Source of the DNA: Betaproteobacteria bacterium UBA6910
GTDB taxonomy: Bacteria; Pseudomonadota; Gammaproteobacteria; Burkholderiales; UBA6910
Length of the DNA: 8,526 nt
Assembly: GCA_002451065.1 (NCBI GenBank)
Contig: DKBC01000326.1
Location: 1-8,526, forward strand
Direction: 5' to 3'
A program made the position numbers and the translations under genes. This document shows, piece by piece, positions 1 through 5,814 of the stretch. The notes beneath the pieces were generated by a model. That model saw only the letters and a program-made list of their open reading frames with translations. It did not search any database and was not told the origin of the DNA. Position 1 is the stretch's first letter. The number at the start of each line of letters is the position of its first letter.

Positions 1-2544
1 CATGCCGATCCACGCCGGGTCGATGACCCGCATGTCCAGGGAAAGCAGCTTGCACAGCCCGTCCAGGGCGCGCGGATAATTGCCCGCGAGCCACATGGAG
101 TAGGGCCGACGCTGGCCGTCGGGCAGCACCAGCTCCTTCAGTCCCAGCACGAAATCGTCGCCGGTGGCGGGATTGCTGACGTCCACCGTCCAGGACAGGG
201 TTCCGTCGGTGCCGGTCTTGGGTTCCTTCTTGGCGAACAGCGAGTCCATCACCGGGGTGGCCTCGTCCTTCTCGTCGAAGGCGCCGAGCTCCTCGCAGCG
301 GCACTGCACGATGCGCGCGAATCCCGCCACCACCGAGGGCATGCGCATCACGGTGCCGTCCGGAGGCATGGGGAGGTCGAAGTCGTCGTCGCCGGAAGTC
401 TTGGCCAGGGTCTCCAGCTTGTACTTGAGCCATGCCCGGTCCCGGGCACGCATGTCCATGGAGAGGGTTTTGGCCACGGCGCCCAGGCCCCGGGGCTGCT
501 CGGCGCCGTTGACCCACACCTCGAACGGATAGCTTTCCCCGTTTTCCACATGGCCGACAAAGATGGCGAAGTCGCCCCAGGGGTGCTCCACCATGTAGGT
601 CCACGCCGGGTTCCCCCCCTTGAGCTTGGGCCGCCCCGGCCAGCGCAGGCTCGCCAGGGCCGGCTTGGGCAGGCTCTCGATGCGGATGCGCCGGTCCCCG
701 TCGAACGAAAGATCGCTGGGCTGCGTCTTTGACTGGGTCTCCGGCGCGGGCGTCGCGGACAGCACGCTTCCCAGCACGCTGTTGGGCCGGTAGGTGGCGA
801 GGCCTTTCAGGCCCGAGCGCCAGGCTTCCAGGTACAGGTCCTTGAAGTCCTCGTAGGGATAGTTCTCGGGCACGTTGACCGTCTTGGAGATCGCCGTGTC
901 CACATAGGGCGCCACGGCGGCGACCATGTGCATGTGATCCAGGGCCGAGATTTCCAGGGCGGTAACAAAATAGGAGGGCAGGTTGTCCATGTCGCCGCCC
1001 AGATGCTTGTAAAGCCGCCAGGCGTGATCCTCGACGCTGTAGGTACGCTGGGTGTTGTCCGGCATGCGCTTCTTGCGCGTGTAGTACCAGGAGTAAGGCG
1101 GTTCGATGCCGTTGGAAGCATTGTCCGCGAAAGCCAGGGAAATCGTTCCCGTGGGCGCGATGGAGAGCAGGTGCGAGTTGCGGATTCCGTGCTGGCGTAT
1201 GGCGTCCTTGATCTCGTCCGGGAGGCGCGAAGCGAAGCGAGGGGCGGAAAGATACTGGTCCTTGTCGAGCAGCGGGAAGCCGCCCTTCTCCTGGGCAAGG
1301 TGCACCGAAGCCATGTAGGACTCATCGCGCATCACGCGCGAGATGCGGGCCGCGAAAGCGCGCGCCTCGTCGGTGTCGTACTTGAGGCGCATCATGATCA
1401 GCGCGTCGCCGAGACCGGTGAAGCCAAGGCCGATGCGGCGCTTGTTCATCGCCTCCTCGCGCTGCTCGGTCAGGGGCCAGAAGGTGACGTCGAGCACGTC
1501 GTCCAGCATGCGGGTTGCGACCCAGACCACCTCCCGGAACAGGCCGAAGTTGAAGGCGGCGCTTTCGGTGAACGGGTTCTCCACCATCTGGGCAAGATTA
1601 ATCGAGCCGAGGCAGCAGCAACCGTACGGTGGCAGCGGCTGCTCGGAGCAGGGATTGGTGGACTCGATAGTCTCGATGTAGGAAAGATTGTTGTCCTCGT
1701 TCATGCGATCCAGGAACAGCACGCCTGGCTCCGCATGGTCGTAGGTGGAGTCCATGATCTGTTTCCACAGATCCCGGGCCTTCACCACCCGGTAAACCCA
1801 TAGCCCATCGTCGCGCTGGTAAGCGCCGGCCTCGATCTGTTCGGGAGAGGGCTGGGCGCTGTGGACCAGGTGCCAGTCGGCATCCGCCACCACCGCCTCC
1901 ATGAACGCGTTGGTGATGCCGACACTGATGTTGAAGTTGCGCAAATCTCCCTGGTCCTTGGCGTGAATGAACTGCTCCACGTCCGGGTGATCGCAACGCA
2001 TGACCCCCATCTGGGCGCCGCGGCGGGATCCCGCCGATTCCACGGTCTCGCAGGAGCGGTCGAACACACGCATGTAGGACACCGGGCCGCTGGCATGGCT
2101 CGCCGTGCCTTTCACCTTTGCGCCCACCGGCCGAATGGAGGAGAAGTCGTAACCGACGCCGCCGCCCCGGCGCATAGTCTCCGCCGCCATCAGCAGCGCG
2201 TCGTAGATGCCGGGACGCCCGTCCTGCATCCCGGAAACGGCGTCGCCCACCGGCTGAACGAAACAATTGATCAGCGTCGCCTGGATCTCGGTGCCCGCCG
2301 CGGAGTTGATGCGCCCCGCGGCTATGAAACCGTTCTTCTGGGCCCAGAAGAAGCGCTCCTCCCATTGGGTGCGCAACTCTTCCTTCTCAGCCAAGGCGAG
2401 GCCGCGCGCGACCCGGCGGCGGACCTCGTCGGCGGTCGCCTCATCCCCCTTGGCGTACTTTTCGAGCAGAACGTCGCTACTGATCTCCTGCTCGGGCAGC
2501 TGGGTGGTCGGTGCGTGGAATTCGCTCGTGGTCTCGATTTTCAT
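1..2544 (-). CDS. nrdJ: Adenosylcobalamin-dependent (class II) ribonucleotide reductase, C-terminus cut by left edge
   Basis: Reduces ribonucleotides to deoxyribonucleotides in the cytoplasm, using adenosylcobalamin to make the active-site thiyl radical, so it needs no oxygen and no separate small subunit. 848 residues are visible and the frame is still open at base 1. Catalytic signature NPCSEQPL at residues 297-304 gives Asn297, radical Cys299 and Glu301. The redox pair is Cys94 (in LINCFV) and, by spacing to the Thermotoga NrdJ motif, Cys310, the middle of three consecutive cysteines 309-311. APTGTISL at 463-470 is the phosphate-binding loop and GLATYRPNS at 581-589 closes the barrel. Beyond about residue 640 lie two TSCPD-like repeats (673-705 and 814-845). 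The ATG at 2544 is chosen because GGAG lies 4 nt upstream and AGGA 10 nt upstream. The gene diverges from the bactofilin gene. No cobalamin riboswitch was recognised in its leader. The family call is very secure. Confidence 0.96.
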   Translation of the reverse strand, partial: MKIETTSEFHAPTTQLPEQEISSDVLLEKYAKGDEATADEVRRRVARGLALAEKEELRTQWEERFFWAQKNGFIAAGRINSAAGTEIQATLINCFVQPVGDAVSGMQDGRPGIYDALLMAAETMRRGGGVGYDFSSIRPVGAKVKGTASHASGPVSYMRVFDRSCETVESAGSRRGAQMGVMRCDHPDVEQFIHAKDQGDLRNFNISVGITNAFMEAVVADADWHLVHSAQPSPEQIEAGAYQRDDGLWVYRVVKARDLWKQIMDSTYDHAEPGVLFLDRMNEDNNLSYIETIESTNPCSEQPLPPYGCCCLGSINLAQMVENPFTESAAFNFGLFREVVWVATRMLDDVLDVTFWPLTEQREEAMNKRRIGLGFTGLGDALIMMRLKYDTDEARAFAARISRVMRDESYMASVHLAQEKGGFPLLDKDQYLSAPRFASRLPDEIKDAIRQHGIRNSHLLSIAPTGTISLAFADNASNGIEPPYSWYYTRKKRMPDNTQRTYSVEDHAWRLYKHLGGDMDNLPSYFVTALEISALDHMHMVAAVAPYVDTAISKTVNVPENYPYEDFKDLYLEAWRSGLKGLATYRPNSVLGSVLSATPAPETQSKTQPSDLSFDGDRRIRIESLPKPALASLRWPGRPKLKGGNPAWTYMVEHPWGDFAIFVGHVENGESYPFEVWVNGAEQPRGLGAVAKTLSMDMRARDRAWLKYKLETLAKTSGDDDFDLPMPPDGTVMRMPSVVAGFARIVQCRCEELGAFDEKDEATPVMDSLFAKKEPKTGTDGTLSWTVDVSNPATGDDFVLGLKELVLPDGQRRPYSMWLAGNYPRALDGLCKLLSLDMRVIDPAWIGM

Positions 2545-2584
2545 TGGTCTCCGTTCCTTTGATTTTAGGAGGGAAAAAAGTCCC

Positions 2585-2606
2585 TTGTCGCCTTGCGATA
2601 TTGTCG
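2585..2606. repeat. Direct repeat TTGTCG-N10-TTGTCG in the nrdJ leader
   Basis: TTGTCG occurs at 2585-2590 and again at 2601-2606, a 16-bp period; read in the nrdJ direction it is CGACAA twice, about 40-60 nt upstream of the nrdJ ATG. The core pentamer is the same as the arms of the dyads at 2824-2841 and 2892-2909. It may be a protein-binding site or coincidence. Confidence 0.35.
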
Positions 2607-2612
2607 TGGAAA

Positions 2613-2628
2613 TCCGCCGGGCGGCGGA
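2613..2628 (-). other. GC-rich hairpin in the nrdJ 5' leader
   Basis: TCCGCC (2613-2618) and GGCGGA (2623-2628) form a perfect 6-bp stem around a 4-nt loop, about 70 nt before the nrdJ start. A run of T does not follow in the nrdJ direction, so it is not an intrinsic terminator. A weaker AGGGA/TCCCT hairpin follows nearer the start codon. Its role is unknown. Confidence 0.35.
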
Positions 2629-2636
2629 GTATCCTC

Positions 2637-2652
2637 CTACTAGATGTTGTGT
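2637..2652 (-). promoter_or_regulatory. Possible degenerate NrdR box upstream of nrdJ
   Basis: On the minus strand the 16-mer ACACAACATCTAGTAG matches 12 of 16 positions of the NrdR box consensus as I recall it (ACACWATATATWGTGT). NrdR represses nrd genes and normally binds two boxes about 31 bp apart. No good partner is seen at that spacing; the nearest resemblance, at 2591-2606, is only a half match and 46 bp away. This is a weak call. Confidence 0.2.
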
Positions 2653-2823
2653 TTTTTAGCCTGTGAGGCACAAGCTGTGCGAAGTGTGAGCCGATCTTTT
2701 GTAAATTGCAAGAGTCAATTTTTATAGCTTGTTTTCATGGAGTTACGATTGAGACCTAAAGCAACACTCTAACTAATTGTAATCTCGGTGAAATCCAGGA
2801 AAAACGGACCTCCCGGACTTACC

Positions 2824-2841
2824 TGTCGGGTTTGGACGACA
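2824..2841 (+). promoter_or_regulatory. Dyad TGTCG-N8-CGACA, candidate enhancer-binding protein site
   Basis: Perfect 5-bp inverted repeat with an 8-bp spacer (arms 2824-2828 and 2837-2841). Its centre is about 155 bp upstream of the sigma-54 -24 element, a normal distance for an NtrC-family activator site. A related copy follows 68 bp downstream. That it is an activator site is inference. Confidence 0.5.
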
Positions 2842-2891
2842 CCCACATGTAATTTAAAAACAGCAAGATAGCATCGAACTGTGAAATTTGG

Positions 2892-2909
2892 CGTCACCCT
2901 GTGGCGACA
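2892..2909 (+). promoter_or_regulatory. Second, imperfect copy of the dyad (CGTCA-N8-CGACA)
   Basis: Matches the upstream dyad at 8 of 10 arm positions with the same 8-bp spacer; its centre is about 87 bp upstream of the -24 element. It overlaps a second, tighter palindrome, CCTGT-GGCG-ACAGG at 2898-2911, which could be the true recognition unit. A lone TGTCG half-site lies at 2966-2970, just upstream of the promoter. Confidence 0.4.
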
Positions 2910-2985
2910 GGTGGCGGCAAATCCGGGTCTATGAGCACAACAAGTTTCTTTATGAGTCAGTATGTTGTCGGCATCAAGTGAGCTT

Positions 2986-3001
2986 GGGCACGACCCTTGC
3001 A
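2986..3001 (+). promoter_or_regulatory. Sigma-54 (RpoN) -24/-12 promoter for the bactofilin gene
   Basis: GGGCACGACCCTTGCA matches the sigma-54 consensus TGGCACG-N4-TTGCW at every defined position except the leading T. The invariant GG (2987-2988) and GC (2999-3000) are exactly 12 bp apart, as sigma-54 requires. Expected transcription start is near 3012, giving a leader of about 75 nt before the ATG at 3087. The two upstream dyads supply plausible activator sites. Confidence 0.75.
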
Positions 3002-3086
3002 AGGCTCAGGAGAGGCGTGCCCTCGGAGGCCGCGTCGCCTGGCAATTCCTAAGTAGAAATCCGCTTCATTTATCGGAGGTCACATA

Positions 3087-3635
3087 ATGTTTGACAAAGA
3101 AGGCGTCTTCGGAAGAACCCGTTCTCTCGGCAACACCCCCCAGAACCGCGGCCCGGGCAGCGCCCCCGCGCGCCCTGCGCCCGAGTCTGCGGCCAAGCCT
3201 GCCGAAGCGCCGGCCGCCGAAAAGGCGCCCTCTGCGGACGACAAGGGAAGCAAGCTCATCGTGGGCCCGAATATCAAGCTCAAAGGCGCGGAAATCCTCG
3301 ATTGCGACACCCTCGTGGTAGAGGGGCGCGTGGAGGCGTCCATGAACAGCCGCGTGATCCAGATCTTCGAAAGCGGCACCTTCATTGGGAAGGCCGAAAT
3401 TGATGTGGCCGAAATCCATGGCCGCTTCGAGGGTGATATCACCGCCCGCAAGCGCCTGATTGTTCACGCTTCGGGCAAGGTCTCCGGCAAGATCCGCTAC
3501 GGCAAGGTCAGCATTGAGGATGGCGGAGAGGTTGTCGGCGATATCGCCTCCCTGTCCGACCGCTCTGACAGCGCGAAGATTTTGAAGCCGGCGGAAGAGC
3601 CTTCCCGCCCGACGGCGCTTCCCCTTTCCTCCTAG
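3087..3635 (+). CDS. Bactofilin family polymer-forming cytoskeletal protein
   Basis: Bactofilins (Pfam DUF583 family) self-assemble into nucleotide-free filaments, often at the inner face of the membrane, and act in cell shape, stalk or septum placement, polarity or envelope synthesis. This 182-residue protein has a disordered Pro/Ala-rich N-terminal tail (about residues 17-50) and then one bactofilin beta-helix domain at about 57-153. The domain begins LIVGPNIKLKGAEI and contains regularly spaced G-x-hydrophobic turns such as VVEGRVEA, HGRFEGDI, ASGKVSGKI and GEVVGDI. A short Pro-containing tail follows. There is no signal peptide or membrane segment. The ATG at 3087 has GGAGG 7 nt upstream. 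The gene stands alone between a sigma-54 promoter and an intrinsic terminator, so it appears monocistronic. No peptidase or other usual partner gene is adjacent, so its specific role cannot be told. Confidence 0.92.
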   Translation: MFDKEGVFGRTRSLGNTPQNRGPGSAPARPAPESAAKPAEAPAAEKAPSADDKGSKLIVGPNIKLKGAEILDCDTLVVEGRVEASMNSRVIQIFESGTFIGKAEIDVAEIHGRFEGDITARKRLIVHASGKVSGKIRYGKVSIEDGGEVVGDIASLSDRSDSAKILKPAEEPSRPTALPLSS

Positions 3636-3658
3636 GGCTTCCCCCCAAGCCCCTCTAC

Positions 3659-3695
3659 GCACCCGCGCCTTCCCCGCGCGGGTGCTTCTTTTCTT
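3659..3695 (+). terminator. Intrinsic terminator of the bactofilin gene
   Basis: Perfect 10-bp stem GCACCCGCGC (3659-3668) / GCGCGGGTGC (3676-3685) with a 7-nt loop, followed by the T-rich tail TTCTTTTCTT (3686-3695). It begins 23 nt after the stop codon. In the opposite direction the hairpin lacks a T tract, so it is unidirectional by this criterion. Confidence 0.9.
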
Positions 3696-3720
3696 GCCGG
3701 GCCCCGCCAGATTCTAGGAC

Positions 3721-3738
3721 GTCACGGGATCCCGGGAC
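3721..3738 (-). other. Inverted repeat just past the SDR stop codon
   Basis: GTCACGGGATCCCGGGAC is a near-perfect dyad (one mismatched pair) centred on GGGATCCC, starting 1 nt after the SDR stop. It could stabilise the 3' end of the operon message or serve as a weak terminator, but no T run follows on the minus strand. Confidence 0.3.
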
Positions 3739-3739
3739 T

Positions 3740-4501
3740 TCACAGGCCGCGCGGCTTGCGCGGGGCGCGCGCAAACAGCGCATCGTACGCCGCGTCGGGC
3801 AGAATCCTCAGCAGCCGCGCGACGATGGCCATCTGCCATGGAATCACCGCACAGCGCCGTCCGGAGGCGATCACGCGCGCAGTCCGGCGCGCCGCGTCCT
3901 CGGCATCCATCAGGAACGGCATGCGGTACGGGTTGCGCGCGGTCATGGCGGTGGCGATGTAGCCCGGGCACACCGTGACCACGCGCAGACCGCTGCCGCG
4001 CAACTCCACCCGCAGGCTCTCGAGATAGGTGATGGCCGCTGCCTTGGAACCCGAGTAGGCGCCCGCTCCCGGAAGGCCCCGGTATCCCGCGACGCTGGAT
4101 ATCCCTGCGAGCGTGCCGGCCCCTGCTTTCCGCATGGGCGCGATGAAGGGCTGAAAGGTGTGGGCGATGCCGAGGACGTTGGTGTCGAAGATGGCGCGAA
4201 TCGTATCCAGGTCCTCCGCGCGCTCGGTAAGGGTCCCGCCACTCACTCCCGCATTGGCGATTACCAGGTCGGGCGCCCCGAAGCGGCGAACGAAGTCTTC
4301 GCCCCCCGCTCGCATGGCGGCGGGATCGCGAACATCGGCAGCACAGAGGGCTGGAGTCCCCGCGAGGCCGCCGGCGACGTCGGCCAAGGCGTCGGACCGG
4401 CGCGCGAACAGCCCCAATTGGGCGCCGAGGGCGGCGTAGTGCCGGGCCAGGGCCCGGCCCAGGCCGCTGGACGCTCCGGTGATGATGACCTTGAGCGCCA
4501 A
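3740..4501 (-). CDS. Short-chain dehydrogenase/reductase (SDR), substrate unknown
   Basis: Cytoplasmic NAD(P)-dependent oxidoreductase of the classical SDR family with a Rossmann fold. From the chosen start it is 253 residues, the usual family length. The cofactor loop TGASSGLG is at 8-15 and NAG at 83-85. The catalytic Ser is 136 in GISSVAG, the YxxxK pair is Tyr149 and Lys153, and PG is at 179-180. There is no substrate-specific signature. The start is taken as TTG at 4501, seven bases after the dsbA stop, because the protein then begins MALKVIITGASSG like its relatives. The only upstream ATG (4627) lies deep inside dsbA and would add 42 unrelated residues. No clear Shine-Dalgarno precedes the TTG, which suggests translational coupling to dsbA. 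It is last in the minus-strand gene row. The family is certain, the function is not. Confidence 0.9.
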   Translation of the reverse strand: MALKVIITGASSGLGRALARHYAALGAQLGLFARRSDALADVAGGLAGTPALCAADVRDPAAMRAGGEDFVRRFGAPDLVIANAGVSGGTLTERAEDLDTIRAIFDTNVLGIAHTFQPFIAPMRKAGAGTLAGISSVAGYRGLPGAGAYSGSKAAAITYLESLRVELRGSGLRVVTVCPGYIATAMTARNPYRMPFLMDAEDAARRTARVIASGRRCAVIPWQMAIVARLLRILPDAAYDALFARAPRKPRGL

Positions 4502-4508
4502 ACGTGGC

Positions 4509-5156
4509 TTATTTCTTGCCTGCTGCCGTGCGCTCCTTACGGGCCTTGTCGATGACTTCGTCCAGTACGGGTGTGAAATGCTCCGGTCCCGTCTGGGCCA
4601 AACCGGGTCCGGTGAGGTACTTGCCATCCACCACCACGGCGGGCACGCCCTTCAACTGGTAATCCTTGGACATCTGCTTGGAGCGCGCCACCTTGCTGCC
4701 CATGGAGAAGGATTTCATCGCGTCCTCCAGCTTCTTGCGGTCCACGCCCTGCTTCACCGCCCAGTCCACGAGGGCCTTCTCATCACCTGCATTGATGGTT
4801 TCAAGATGAATCGCGTCGTAAACCTTGTCGTTGAGGCGGTTCAGGTCTCCGGTGATCTCGAGCCCATAGAACAGCTTGGCACCGGGCACCCAGGAGTCGC
4901 GAAAGATGGCGGGCACGTAGCGGAATTCCACGTCGGCCGGCTTGCTGGCGAGCCACTTTTTCAGGTACGGGTGGAGGTCATTGCAGTGAGGGCACCCATA
5001 CCAGAAGAACTCGATCACCTCGATCTTGTCCCCGGTTTGGGTGGGCTGAGGTCGGATGTCCTGGTAGTCGCGGCCGGCGACCGCCTCGGCGAATGCTGGA
5101 GGCATGCTCCAGGCCAGGAAAAGTGTGGCAAATGCCAGGTATCGGGTCAGTTGCAT
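4509..5156 (-). CDS. dsbA: Periplasmic thiol:disulfide interchange protein DsbA
   Basis: Introduces disulfide bonds into proteins arriving in the periplasm and is normally reoxidised by DsbB, which is not in this window. It has 215 residues. An N-terminal signal peptide (hydrophobic 6-17, likely cut after AFA at residue 23) precedes a thioredoxin-fold domain. The active site FWYGCPHC carries Cys55 and Cys58 with the DsbA-type Pro-His dipeptide. The helical insert occupies roughly 90-160 and the cis-proline is Pro172 in GVPAVVVDG. The start is ATG at 5156, with GGGAG 5 nt upstream. An in-frame GTG at 5168 would place that Shine-Dalgarno inside the gene and is rejected. It lies 65 nt after the SPOR gene and 7 nt before the SDR, so it is probably part of the same operon. 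The C-terminus is Lys-rich and unremarkable. Confidence 0.95.
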   Translation of the reverse strand: MQLTRYLAFATLFLAWSMPPAFAEAVAGRDYQDIRPQPTQTGDKIEVIEFFWYGCPHCNDLHPYLKKWLASKPADVEFRYVPAIFRDSWVPGAKLFYGLEITGDLNRLNDKVYDAIHLETINAGDEKALVDWAVKQGVDRKKLEDAMKSFSMGSKVARSKQMSKDYQLKGVPAVVVDGKYLTGPGLAQTGPEHFTPVLDEVIDKARKERTAAGKK

Positions 5157-5161
5157 GATGT

Positions 5162-5166
5162 CTCCC
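5162..5166 (-). promoter_or_regulatory. Ribosome binding site that fixes the dsbA start
   Basis: GGGAG on the minus strand, 5 nt before ATG 5156. It overlaps the alternative GTG at 5168, so only the ATG can use it. Confidence 0.7.
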
Positions 5167-5221
5167 ACTGAACTGTTGCAGATGGTTGAATTAAGTCAAA
5201 CGCGGAGGCCGGCCCCCGGGT

Positions 5222-5770
5222 TTACTGGGGCGCTTCCTTGGCTTTTATGAGAGTGGTCTCGACCCCGTTTTGTTTCAGGGTTTCACGGGCCCGATTCAGG
5301 TCCTCGATCCTGGTGTAGGGTCCGATCCGCACGCGGTGGAAGGTGCCCTTGTCCGGCAGGGTGACGGTGCTGATGGTCGCTTCCACGCCGAGCAGCGCCA
5401 GCCTGGCCTTGAGATTGTCGGCGTCCACCGCGCCCTGGAACGAGCCCGCCTGGAGGAAATACAGGTCCCGGGCCGGCGCCGGCTTCTTGGCGGCTTCCTT
5501 GAGTTCCCGGTCGGTGATCGGCTGCTCGCTGCCGGGAAGAATCTTGTAGAACTCGAAGCGGGGTTTCGAGGGAGTGGGAACCGTGGACTGGGCGGGCTCC
5601 GGTCTCGCGAGGGGAGCTTCCGGCTTGGTTTCGGCCTGCTGCTCCTTGGACAGAAAGGGGCTCGGCCCCTGGTAAAGATACCAGGCGATTCCCACCGCGA
5701 TCCCAAGGCCCAGCAGCAGCCCGAGAAGCAATCCGCCAATGAACGCATTGCCTTTCCCGGTCTCTGACAT
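5222..5770 (-). CDS. Single-pass inner-membrane protein with C-terminal SPOR domain
   Basis: 182 residues. A short Gly-rich cytoplasmic N-terminus leads into one membrane helix (about 10-33, Gly/Leu-rich) and a Pro-rich periplasmic linker (about 45-70). The motif RFEFYKILPG (71-80) and a SPOR domain (about 102-177, LYFLQAGSFQ to the C-terminus) follow. SPOR domains bind glycan strands lacking stem peptides and take proteins such as FtsN, DedD and RlpA to the division septum. The architecture resembles FtsN/DedD, but the protein lacks features that would let me name it. The start is ATG at 5770 with GGGAG 4 nt upstream; the in-frame ATG at 5803 has no Shine-Dalgarno and would put charged residues before the helix. 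It follows argS by 44 nt and precedes dsbA. A septal or peptidoglycan role is inference from the domain. Confidence 0.88.
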   Translation of the reverse strand: MSETGKGNAFIGGLLLGLLLGLGIAVGIAWYLYQGPSPFLSKEQQAETKPEAPLARPEPAQSTVPTPSKPRFEFYKILPGSEQPITDRELKEAAKKPAPARDLYFLQAGSFQGAVDADNLKARLALLGVEATISTVTLPDKGTFHRVRIGPYTRIEDLNRARETLKQNGVETTLIKAKEAPQ

Positions 5771-5774
5771 TGGT

Positions 5775-5779
5775 CTCCC
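5775..5779 (-). promoter_or_regulatory. Ribosome binding site favouring the shorter SPOR-protein start
   Basis: GGGAG on the minus strand 4 nt before ATG 5770. The context GGAGACCAATG is identical at the nrdJ start (2544). Confidence 0.6.
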
Positions 5780-5814
5780 GTTACCCTTGTAATCCCGGCT
5801 CATGCGCGACGAAG

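Larger units (their letters stand above)
2545..3086. other. 542-bp divergent intergenic regulatory region between nrdJ and the bactofilin gene
   Basis: No convincing gene is present. The middle (about 2690-2890) is much more AT-rich than the flanking genes. The region holds a sigma-54 promoter and two upstream dyads for the rightward gene, and a direct repeat and small hairpin in the nrdJ leader, each listed separately. The pentamer TGTCG or its complement CGACA occurs six times (2586, 2602, 2824, 2837, 2905, 2966), where roughly one would be expected by chance on both strands at uniform composition. I could not assign a convincing sigma-70 promoter for nrdJ; TATAAA on the minus strand at 2726-2721 lacks a good -35 partner. 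Confidence 0.7.

Noticed and set aside
928..1803. 291-codon open frame on the plus strand antisense to nrdJ
   Set aside because: It is a shadow of the high-GC nrdJ coding frame, and its translation shows no protein-like domains while the minus strand encodes clear reductase motifs.
2477..2671. 64-codon minus-strand frame overlapping the nrdJ start
   Set aside because: It overlaps the nrdJ N-terminus out of frame, has basic low-information content, and lies across the nrdJ ribosome binding site.
2668..2683. GCACA-AGC-TGTGC inverted repeat as the partner NrdR box
   Set aside because: The distance from the other candidate box is right, but the internal spacing (5 bp between CAC and GTG) does not fit an NrdR box.
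2545..2800. Cobalamin riboswitch in the nrdJ leader
   Set aside because: It would make sense for a B12-dependent enzyme, but I could not find a B12 box or the conserved core. The only GGAGACC is the Shine-Dalgarno region itself.
2769..3002. 77-codon open frame on the minus strand in the intergenic region
   Set aside because: It has no recognisable motif and no ribosome binding site that I can see. It runs through the sigma-54 promoter and both dyads in an AT-rich regulatory stretch, so it is most likely a chance frame.
2986..3022. Inverted repeat GGGCACG / CGTGCCC with an inner CCTTGCAAGG palindrome as an RNA hairpin
   Set aside because: The left arm is the sigma-54 -24 element and lies upstream of the predicted start site, so the hairpin would not exist in the bactofilin mRNA. 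It could still matter at DNA level.
5157..5221. Possible promoter or terminator between the SPOR gene and dsbA
   Set aside because: A minus-strand TTGACT is present but no -10 is found at a proper distance, and the GGCCGGCC-centred dyad lacks a T run.
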